A stretch of DNA of 64,000 bases from Methylotenera_A sp044222005 (GTDB lineage Bacteria; Pseudomonadota; Gammaproteobacteria; Burkholderiales; Methylophilaceae): positions 1 through 64,000 of the forward strand of contig JBGANY010000005.1 in assembly GCA_044222005.1 (NCBI GenBank), written 5' to 3'. How positions within the stretch are numbered: position 1 is the first letter of the stretch; each line of letters starts with the position of its first letter. Below are positions 8,406 to 15,037 of the stretch, piece after piece. The notes under the pieces were generated by a model. That model saw only the letters and a list, made by a program, of their open reading frames with translations, searched no databases and was not told the origin of the DNA. Made by a program: the position numbers and the translations under genes.

Positions 8406-9149
8406 ATGAATCTTGCTAATAAACGCATATTACTCACCGGCGCAACAGGTGGAATCGGCCAGCACATCGCTATGTTATTGGCCGAAAAAGGCACGCTATT
8501 AGCCCTGGCGGGGCGCGACATATCAAAACTGGACGCGCTCAAAACCCGTATCGAAAACGCAGGCGGTAAAGCCATTTGCATCCAGGCCGACTTTGATGTT
8601 GCAGGCACCGCCCAGCGCGTTGCCGATGAGGCCAAACAAAAATTGGGCGACATCGACATTCTGATCAACAACGCCGGTGTGCTGGATTTCATTCAGTTTC
8701 AGCAGCTCGCACGTGCCGTCATCCCCACTTTTTTAGCTAAAAACCAAGGGCACTTTTTGTTTATCGGCTCCATCTTCGGCTCGCTTGGCTTCCCGCACTT
8801 TTCGACCTACTGCGCCAGCAAATTCGCGGTGCATGGCTTTTCGCAATCTCTGCGCCGTGAGCTTGTAGATACCAATATCGGCGTAACTTACGTTGCACCA
8901 CGCGGAATTAAAACGCCGATGAATGATGCGAAAACTTTGGCCATGTGGGAAAAGTCCGGAAATCAAATGGATGCACCCGAGGTTGTCGCGCAGATCGTCG
9001 TCAACGCGTTAGAAAAAGAAAAACAGGAAGTCTTTATCGGGCAGCCACAATCGTTTTTCGCCTGGCTGAACGGCGTGCTACCGAAAGCAGTGAATATGGG
9101 GCTAAAAAAACAAACGGCGCTTGCCGCGCCGTTTGCCAAACGAGATTAA
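8406..9149 (+). CDS. Short-chain dehydrogenase/reductase
   Basis: A classical SDR of 247 residues. It has the nucleotide loop T-G-A-T-G-G-I-G near residue 12, I-N-N-A-G near 85, a catalytic serine in F-I-G-S-I-F-G, and Y-C-A-S-K (Tyr/Lys pair). The C-terminal tail extends to about residue 247 with a hydrophobic segment. It is the last gene of the operon, nine bases after the oxidase. It may reduce an acyl or keto product of the upstream enzymes. The end of its coding sequence contains a terminator hairpin that serves the opposite strand. Confidence 0.85.
   Translation: MNLANKRILLTGATGGIGQHIAMLLAEKGTLLALAGRDISKLDALKTRIENAGGKAICIQADFDVAGTAQRVADEAKQKLGDIDILINNAGVLDFIQFQQLARAVIPTFLAKNQGHFLFIGSIFGSLGFPHFSTYCASKFAVHGFSQSLRRELVDTNIGVTYVAPRGIKTPMNDAKTLAMWEKSGNQMDAPEVVAQIVVNALEKEKQEVFIGQPQSFFAWLNGVLPKAVNMGLKKQTALAAPFAKRD
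9104..9135 (-). terminator. Rho-independent terminator for the convergent small gene
   Basis: A perfect 10-bp stem (CAAACGGCGC / GCGCCGTTTG, loop of five) lies inside the 3' end of the SDR gene. On the minus strand it is followed directly by seven T residues, so it terminates transcription coming from the 46-residue gene. The plus-strand downstream side has no T-run. Confidence 0.8.
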
Positions 9150-9166
9150 GTATAAATCGGGATAAG

Positions 9167-9307
9167 CTATAAATAAAGCACGGCCGGGAAAACAGTCAAA
9201 GCAAACACAAACACCAGCCATTCCATATTCCAACGCTCAAGATGTCCTGTGAAATGAAGCGTAAGTACTGCAATAGCGAGTGCGTAATAAATTGCAATAA
9301 GAACCAT
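9167..9307 (-). CDS. 46-residue two-helix membrane peptide
   Basis: A short open frame encodes a hydrophobic peptide with two likely membrane helices (residues about 2-18 and 30-45) separated by a polar loop T-G-H-L-E-R-W-N. It ends F-P-A-V-L-Y-L. The family is not recognised. Support for a real gene comes from its amphipathic design, its position in an otherwise empty gap, and a strong minus-strand terminator starting 32 bases after its stop. It lies between the sigma-54 operon and the thiC riboswitch and is divergent from thiC. Function unknown. Confidence 0.6.
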   Translation of the reverse strand: MVLIAIYYALAIAVLTLHFTGHLERWNMEWLVFVFALTVFPAVLYL

Positions 9308-9425
9308 GATTAAACCTATACCAGATTTATGAAATTAGTGTATTTATAACATTTTTTATCAAAAATGCCTAAAATTTTACGATTTTTTAAAGCCTGCATT
9401 TAGTGTATTCCTTAAAAATGGTTTC

Positions 9426-9454
9426 TTGCCTTTTAAGCCGTTTTCGCGTAAATT
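9426..9454 (+). promoter_or_regulatory. Sigma-70 promoter of thiC
   Basis: TTGCCT, a 17-base spacer, then TAAATT. Predicted start is near 9461, a few bases before the riboswitch aptamer, which fits a leader RNA that begins with the aptamer. Confidence 0.55.
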
Positions 9455-9464
9455 CAACATATTG

Positions 9465-9556
9465 CTAGGGGTCTGTTTTATCAAGCGTTTTTTCTTATAA
9501 AACAGTGAGAATCACCCTTTGAACCTGATGCGGGTCATGCCGCCGTAGGGAATGCA
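9465..9556 (+). ncRNA. TPP riboswitch (THI element)
   Basis: The conserved core is visible: an AGGGGT 5' strand, a variable P3 arm (CTGTTTTAT pairing with ATAAAACAG), GTGAGA, ACCCTTTGAACCTGAT, a GCGGGTCATGCCGC hairpin, and CGTAGGGA. This is the thiamine-pyrophosphate aptamer, placed directly upstream of thiC as usual. A palindrome ATGCAGGC-A-GCCTGCAT follows at 9552-9568 and may be part of the expression platform. No T-run follows it, so control is probably at translation initiation. Confidence 0.93.
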
Positions 9557-9598
9557 GGCAGCCTGCATCCTACGTTTACACTGCCAAGGATGCAACCC

Positions 9599-11482
9599 AT
9601 GAATGCCATTGATAAAAACCTCACCAAATTTGTTAGCGCAGACGCTTCAGTAGACGAGGGCGCAACCAAACCTTTTGCCAAATCGCGCAAGATTTATATC
9701 GAAGGTTCGCGGCCAGACCTGCGCGTGCCATTCCGTGAAATCGGCCTGAGCGACACGCCGTCAGCTTTTGGCGCAGAAAAAAATCCACCAGTCGTGGTGT
9801 ATGACACTTCCGGTCCTTACACTGACCCTGATATTAAAATCGACATTCGTAACGGCTTGCCTGCGCTGCGCGCTGGCTGGATTGCCGAACGCAATGATGT
9901 AGAACAACTGGACGGCCCAAGTTCGGAGTTCGGTCAGCAGCGTAAAACCGACCCTGAACTCGCCGCAATGCGCTTTAACCTCACGCGCAAACCGCTGCGC
10001 GCCAAAGCAGGCATGAATGTGAGCCAAATGCACTATGCGCGCAAAGGCATCATCACGCCGGAAATGGAATTCATCGCCATCCGCGAAAACCAACGCCGCG
10101 AGAACATGAGCGAACTGCTGCAAACGCAGCACGCAGGTCAGGATTTTGGCGCAAGCATCCCTAAGATCATCACGCCAGAATTTGTGCGCGATGAAGTAGC
10201 GCGCGGCCGCGCCATTATCCCTGCTAACATTAACCATCCTGAAATCGAGCCGATGATTATCGGCCGTAACTTCCTGGTGAAAATCAACGCCAATATCGGT
10301 AACTCTGCATTGGGTTCTTCAATCTCTGAAGAAGTGGAAAAAATGGTGTGGGGAACTCGCTGGGGTGGCGATACCGTAATGGATTTATCGACTGGTAAAA
10401 ACATCCACGAAACCCGCGAATGGATTATCCGCAACTCACCCGTACCAATCGGCACAGTGCCGATTTACCAGGCCCTGGAAAAAGTTGATGGCAAGGCCGA
10501 AAATTTAACTTGGGAAATTTTCCGCGACACACTCATTGAACAAGCGGAACAGGGCGTGGACTACTTTACCATTCATGCGGGCGTGCGTTTAGCTTACATC
10601 CCGATGACTGCAAAACGCATGACAGGCATTGTGTCACGCGGTGGTTCGATTATGGCTAAATGGTGCCTGGCGCACCATAAAGAAAGCTTCTTGTACGAGC
10701 ACTTCGAAGACATTTGCGAAATCATGAAGGCTTACGATGTGAGCTTTAGTTTAGGCGACGGTCTGCGCCCCGGCTCAATTTACGATGCCAACGATGAAGC
10801 GCAATTTGCCGAGCTTAAAACACTGGGTGAACTCACGCAAATCGCATGGAAGCACGACGTACAATGCATGATTGAAGGCCCAGGCCACGTGCCGATGCAC
10901 CTCATTAAAGAAAATATGGATTTGCAGCTCGAGCATTGCGGTGAAGCACCTTTCTATACACTAGGCCCTTTAACCACTGACATCGCCCCAGGTTACGACC
11001 ATATCACCAGCGGCATTGGCGCCGCCATGATTGGTTGGTACGGCTGTGCCATGCTGTGCTACGTGACACCAAAAGAACATTTGGGCTTACCAGATAAAGA
11101 AGACGTGCGCGTAGGCATCATCACCTACAAAATCGCCGCCCATGCGGCAGACTTGGCCAAAGGTCACCCAGGTGCGCAGATTCGTGATAATGCTTTATCA
11201 AAAGCGCGCTTTGAGTTCCGTTGGGAAGACCAGTTTAATTTAGGTCTAGATCCGGAAAAAGCCAAGGAATTCCACGATGAAACCTTGCCGCAGGAAGGCG
11301 CAAAACAAGCACATTTCTGCTCAATGTGCGGCCCGCATTTTTGTTCTATGAAAATCACGCAGGACGTGCGCGACTATGCGGACAAACTGGGCGTGGATGA
11401 AAAAGAAGCTTTGGAAAAAGGCATGCAGGAAAAAGCCATTGAGTTTGTTAAAAAAGGCAGTGAGGTTTATCAGAAAGTCTAA
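9599..11482 (+). CDS. thiC: Phosphomethylpyrimidine synthase ThiC
   Basis: Radical-SAM enzyme that converts aminoimidazole ribotide to HMP phosphate in thiamine synthesis. It has the full family length (about 627 residues), the central G-D-G-L-R-P-G-S and E-G-P-G-H-V-P motifs, and the C-terminal 4Fe-4S motif C-S-M-C-G-P-H-F-C (C-x2-C-x4-C). ATG 9599 is preferred to ATG 9590 because AAGG at 9586-9589 is nine bases upstream of it but abuts 9590. It is controlled by the TPP riboswitch. thiD and thiE lie elsewhere in the window without an obvious riboswitch. Confidence 0.97.
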   Translation: MNAIDKNLTKFVSADASVDEGATKPFAKSRKIYIEGSRPDLRVPFREIGLSDTPSAFGAEKNPPVVVYDTSGPYTDPDIKIDIRNGLPALRAGWIAERNDVEQLDGPSSEFGQQRKTDPELAAMRFNLTRKPLRAKAGMNVSQMHYARKGIITPEMEFIAIRENQRRENMSELLQTQHAGQDFGASIPKIITPEFVRDEVARGRAIIPANINHPEIEPMIIGRNFLVKINANIGNSALGSSISEEVEKMVWGTRWGGDTVMDLSTGKNIHETREWIIRNSPVPIGTVPIYQALEKVDGKAENLTWEIFRDTLIEQAEQGVDYFTIHAGVRLAYIPMTAKRMTGIVSRGGSIMAKWCLAHHKESFLYEHFEDICEIMKAYDVSFSLGDGLRPGSIYDANDEAQFAELKTLGELTQIAWKHDVQCMIEGPGHVPMHLIKENMDLQLEHCGEAPFYTLGPLTTDIAPGYDHITSGIGAAMIGWYGCAMLCYVTPKEHLGLPDKEDVRVGIITYKIAAHAADLAKGHPGAQIRDNALSKARFEFRWEDQFNLGLDPEKAKEFHDETLPQEGAKQAHFCSMCGPHFCSMKITQDVRDYADKLGVDEKEALEKGMQEKAIEFVKKGSEVYQKV

Positions 11483-11505
11483 GCACTTCGATATTTTCCA
11501 CCAAT

Positions 11506-11533
11506 AAAAAAGCCAGCTAAGCTGGCTTTTTTA
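11506..11533 (+). terminator. Terminator after thiC
   Basis: AGCCAGC-taa-GCTGGCT flanked by A and T runs. It lies 23 bases after the thiC stop and is nearly symmetrical, so it could work in both directions. Confidence 0.9.
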
Positions 11534-11652
11534 TTGGGTTCGAGCCTTGTATGGTTCACTAGATCAGACAAAACTGAGAACTGGATAATATCGTTCTCAA
11601 TCTCTTAGAACGTGCCAGAGATGATAAATCTGTGCACTGGGAAGCTCAACTG

Positions 11653-12444
11653 TTACTGCCCTGAATTTAACATATTATTTCCATCTTTTGAATTCAGGCC
11701 TACACTGAATTGGCCTCCACTTTCTTTTTTGAGAGTCAAAAGGTCATAGGTTTTGAGCATATCAAGAAGGCCTGAATGCCCATAAGCTTTGGGGCTAAAT
11801 CCGGGGTCAGTGCGCTTAAGATATTGCCCTAGAGGGCCAAGTCCAATTTTTCCTTCCGATGTGTCACCAGTAAGTAGTGACACAGCTTCTATGATGAACT
11901 TGGGGCGGCGCTTCACCGTAGGTTTGGTCTGAGGCTTTATATCTTCCGGTTTCGCGGGAGCTGTCTTTGAATCGGGTTGTTCAACGTCATCTGCGTTCGC
12001 GTCAGCAGGATGCCATTCAAAGAATTGGTCACTGGCATTGCGTAAGGCTTCTGGAGTCTTCGTTTCACCGACGATGCAGACATTTGCACCGCGCTCTCGC
12101 AACTTGCGACATAAGTAAGCGAAATCAGAATCGCTCGTAACCAAGCAAAAATTTTCTGCTCGTTGGTCAAACATCGCTTCAATGGCGTCTAGTGCCAAAG
12201 CAATATCGGCGGTGTTCTTTCCTGATGCGTATTGATATTGTAGGCAGGGTGTGAAAGCCAGTCTAACGAGTGCTTCTTGCCATTTGTTGGCTAATGTACT
12301 GTGGTTACCATAACCTCGGCGCAGAACAACACGGCCGAACTGTGCAACAACACGTAAAGCAAATTCCAAAATTTCAGGAGTAGTGTTGTCACAGTCCACT
12401 AGGACAGCAACTCGCGAATCTCCGGTTAATGCTGGGGCATCCAT
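11653..12444 (-). CDS. NYN-domain protein with C-terminal OST-HTH/LOTUS-like domain
   Basis: A protein of 263 residues. The N-terminal half is a PIN-like NYN nuclease domain with the acidic pattern V-D-C-D-N (residues 16-20), T-A-D-I-A-L and V-T-S-D-S-D-F. A charged linker rich in K, P and D follows. The C-terminal 70 residues (F-I-I-E-A-V-S ... G-P-L-G-Q-Y-L-K-R ... G-F-S-P-K-A-Y-G) look like an OST-HTH/LOTUS RNA-binding domain. Such proteins are thought to bind or cut RNA. The start at 12444 has a GAGGA ribosome site; an upstream ATG at 12480 has none. The gene stands alone and is divergent from the pseudouridine synthase gene. Confidence 0.8.
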   Translation of the reverse strand: MDAPALTGDSRVAVLVDCDNTTPEILEFALRVVAQFGRVVLRRGYGNHSTLANKWQEALVRLAFTPCLQYQYASGKNTADIALALDAIEAMFDQRAENFCLVTSDSDFAYLCRKLRERGANVCIVGETKTPEALRNASDQFFEWHPADANADDVEQPDSKTAPAKPEDIKPQTKPTVKRRPKFIIEAVSLLTGDTSEGKIGLGPLGQYLKRTDPGFSPKAYGHSGLLDMLKTYDLLTLKKESGGQFSVGLNSKDGNNMLNSGQ

Positions 12445-12550
12445 TTTTATTCCTCGATTTAGCAACTTGACCCCGTTCAAGTAACACGGGTGCCATTAAT
12501 GCCTTATGCGTGTAACACTAGCAGGCTAAGCTAAAGTAATCAATTAAATC

Positions 12551-12600
12551 GTATTTATAGCTGTAAATACCTATGGCATACTTAATTATGAATAATTAAG
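12551..12600. repeat. Two AT-rich palindromes in the divergent gap
   Basis: GTATTTA-6 nt-TAAATAC (12551-12570) and CTTAATTAT-2 nt-ATAATTAAG (12581-12600) lie 10 bases apart between the NYN gene and the rlu gene. Neither is followed by a T-run. They could be operators or simply AT-rich dyads. No regulator can be named. Confidence 0.4.
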
Positions 12601-12658
12601 GGCTTGCCGCTTAATTTTGTTAAAATAACTGCATTACCCAAAACGTGTTAGCCAAATT

Positions 12659-14215
12659 TTGACCACGATTAAACTCACCAAAAAACCAAGTGACTCAATG
12701 ACTGCCAGCAAAGCACCTGTGCGCCGTGCCGACCCTGCCAAACGCGATAGAACAAAGCCGCCGCCGAAGTCTGTTGTCCGCGAGCAAGATGCAGAGCCTA
12801 GGGCTGAAAACCCCAAAATGGATGGCCGTTCCTCGAAACTCGGCGAAGCCTCGTTTTCCCACTCTTTCGGGAATGACGAGCAAGCTAGCAAGTCAGAAAG
12901 CACTCGCCAACGCAATCATCGTTTTGACGGCAAGCCGCGCGATGCGGAAACTCATTCGACACCCAAGCAACCAAAGCCTGCCGCTGTTGATATGCGCACC
13001 GCACCGCGCCCCGATAAAAACGAACCGCAATATCGCCAAACGCCGCGCCGTGGTGGCAAGGTGCGCGATGGATTTGATGCAAGAAAATCTGCATCCCACT
13101 CCCCGACCCCTCTCCCTTCCAAGCAGGGCGAGAGGCTAACGTCTGAATTGCCGCGTCTTTCCAAGGTAATGGCGGAGCGCGGTTTGTGCTCGCGCCGTGA
13201 AGCGGACGAGTGGATTGTGAACGGCTGGGTGAAAGTGGACGGCGTGATTATCGATACATTAGGCACACGCATTAAGCCGGATGCCGAAATTGTGATTAGC
13301 GGCTATGCCACAGAGCACCAAGCCGAGAATGTGACCATTATTCTGCACAAACCGGTGGGTTATGTAAGCGGGCAGGCGGAAGATGGCTACCAGCCTGCGA
13401 TTGTGTTGGTGCACCCGGACAACCAATGGCCTGATGATCCTGAGTTACATCAGAAAAATCCCAAGCAATTTCACCGCGGCATGTTACGCAACCTTGCCCC
13501 AGCAGGCCGTTTGGATATTGACTCTACGGGTATGTTAGTACTCACTCAGGACGGCCGCATCGCCCGCCATTTGATTGGTGAAGATTCTAGCGTTGAAAAA
13601 GAATATTTGGTAAGAGTGCAGGGCGAGCTTAGCGAGGCTGATCTGAAGCGCCTCAATTTTGGCCTGAGTTTGGATGGTGAAAAACTTAAGCCCGCGAAAG
13701 TGTCCTGGCAAAACGAAGACCAATTGCGCTTCGTGCTGCGTGAGGGCAAAAAACGCCAGATTCGCCGCATGTGCGAAATGGTCGGCCTGCATGTTGTAGG
13801 CCTGAAACGTATCCGTATCGGAAGTGTTACACTGGGTAAAAGCATCGCAGGATCACTACTTGGAAAATTAGGTGGAGAGCAGGGTGGTATGGCACAAATT
13901 GCCTTGGACATGTTTAATCAGAATGGCGGTTTAACGGGAATTCTGGACAAGTTTAAGGAAGGCGGCTTAGCCGAACAGGCTGCCTCCTGGGTTGGTAAAG
14001 GCGAAAATATACCTATTTCTGCTGACCAGCTTTCCAGCGTTTTGGGTAACGGTGCTATTGCAGAGATGGCCGCAAAATTCGGCATTTCACCGGAAACCTT
14101 AAGCGCACAAATCGCCGAACATTTGCCGACCGTGATTGATAAAATGACGCCAAACGGCGAAGTAGAAGCCGACTCAGGTAATTTGCTAAGCACTGTGTTA
14201 GGCATGCTGAAATAA
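12659..14215 (+). CDS. RluB/RluF-like pseudouridine synthase fused to YidB (DUF937)
   Basis: Residues 1-160 are a basic, disordered leader. An S4 domain follows (L-S-K-V-M-A-E-R-G-L-C-S-R-R-E-A-D). Then comes an RsuA-type catalytic domain with G-R-L-D-I-D-S-T-G-M-L (catalytic Asp) and G-K-K-R-Q-I-R-R-M. At about 13838-13843, inside what should be the last strand (G-S-V-T-L-G-K), the frame changes abruptly into S-I-A-G-S-L-L-G-K-L-G-G and continues as an almost complete YidB-like protein to the stop. The usual synthase ending (P-x-G-x-W-R) and the YidB start are both missing. This looks like a deletion that fused two neighbouring genes in frame. Start TTG 12659 or ATG 12698. The synthase part should modify 23S rRNA. 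Confidence 0.75.
   Translation: MTTIKLTKKPSDSMTASKAPVRRADPAKRDRTKPPPKSVVREQDAEPRAENPKMDGRSSKLGEASFSHSFGNDEQASKSESTRQRNHRFDGKPRDAETHSTPKQPKPAAVDMRTAPRPDKNEPQYRQTPRRGGKVRDGFDARKSASHSPTPLPSKQGERLTSELPRLSKVMAERGLCSRREADEWIVNGWVKVDGVIIDTLGTRIKPDAEIVISGYATEHQAENVTIILHKPVGYVSGQAEDGYQPAIVLVHPDNQWPDDPELHQKNPKQFHRGMLRNLAPAGRLDIDSTGMLVLTQDGRIARHLIGEDSSVEKEYLVRVQGELSEADLKRLNFGLSLDGEKLKPAKVSWQNEDQLRFVLREGKKRQIRRMCEMVGLHVVGLKRIRIGSVTLGKSIAGSLLGKLGGEQGGMAQIALDMFNQNGGLTGILDKFKEGGLAEQAASWVGKGENIPISADQLSSVLGNGAIAEMAAKFGISPETLSAQIAEHLPTVIDKMTPNGEVEADSGNLLSTVLGMLK
12851..12880. repeat. REP-like palindrome inside the coding sequence
   Basis: TCGTTTTCCC-actctttcg-GGAATGACGA forms an imperfect dyad resembling intergenic elements of the CATTCCCGAAAGAGTGGGA type. 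It is translated in frame as part of the disordered N-terminal leader of the pseudouridine synthase. Confidence 0.5.
13109..13135. repeat. Second palindrome inside the coding sequence
   Basis: CCTCTCCCT and AGGGCGAGAGG form a hairpin with a loop of about seven bases. It resembles the common CCCTCTCCCT-type intergenic hairpins and again lies in frame in the leader, just before the S4 domain. Confidence 0.45.
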
Positions 14216-14233
14216 ATCGAGGAATATCGTCGC

Positions 14234-14257
14234 AAGGGCGCATTGGCGCCCTTTTTG
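14234..14257 (+). terminator. Terminator after the rlu-yidB gene
   Basis: AAGGGCGC-attg-GCGCCCTTTTT: a six-to-eight-base-pair GC stem followed by T residues, 18 bases after the stop codon. It lies upstream of the uppP remnant. Confidence 0.85.
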
Positions 14258-14273
14258 TTTGGTAGAATGCGGC

Positions 14274-14983
14274 ATGGATATTTTGATTTGCTTAATTTTT
14301 TAAGTAAAGAGAAGCGTGATGTATTCGAAATCATTATCCAGCTTGGCGCGATTCTGGCGGTTTGCTGGGAATATCGCCAACGTCTGATTGACAAAATCAT
14401 TCACCTGCGAGATCAAACTTCATCACGCGGATTTTTTATCAATCTGGCTTTAGCTTTCTTTCCGGCGGCTTTTGTGGGGCTGCTGTTTCATAAGCAGATC
14501 AAACTCTATCTATTCGCACCGTTCACCGTGGCTTGTGCCCTCATCGTCGGCGGCGTTGCGATTTTGCTGATAGAAAAATATCTGGAACACGGTGACACCA
14601 AAACCGTTGATGACATTACGCCACTGCAAGCGCTTAAAATCGGCCTCGCACAGACACTATCGCTAGTGCCGGGTGTATCACGTGCCGGGGCAACCATTCT
14701 GGGCGGCATTTCGGCGGGCCTAGACCGCCATGCGGCGACTGAGTTTTCGTTCTTTTTGGCAATTCCAATTATGTTTGCAGCATCCGGTTTTGATTTGCTG
14801 AAAAGCTATCAATTTTTGAGCGCGGCGGATTTGCCTATTTTCCTTATCGGTTTTGTCACCGCATTTGTTTCGGCCTTGCTCGTCATCCGCATGCTTATTC
14901 GCTTCGTGGCCAACCACGATTTTACGGTGTTTGCGTGGTATCGCATTATCTTTGGTTTGGCAGTGCTGGCGTATTATTGGTAA
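14274..14983 (+). pseudogene. uppP: uppP (bacA), undecaprenyl-diphosphatase, 5' part deleted
   Basis: The frame from D-L-L-N-F-L-S-K to the stop is a normal UppP, including V-P-G-V-S-R-A-G-A-T and the membrane helices. The first 40 or so residues are missing, including the conserved E-x3-E and P-I-S-S-T-G-H active-site loop. The natural start seems still present: ATG 14274 begins M-D-I-L-I, but it then runs out of frame and stops at 14303. The sequence GATTTGCTTAA at the joint suggests a deletion of about 120 bp at a short repeat. An in-frame start exists upstream (ATG 14267), but the resulting protein lacks the catalytic N terminus. The lipid II cycle needs this enzyme or a paralogue elsewhere. 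Confidence 0.75.
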
Positions 14984-15037
14984 ACTATTTCCTTAAGCTA
15001 GGCTCAAAGAAATTTCAGCAAGTTAAGCGAGGCAGCA

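Noticed and set aside
12634..12915. Minus-strand frame opposite the pseudouridine synthase leader
   Set aside because: It reads the complement of the palindromic element and basic leader; the plus-strand domains are clear.
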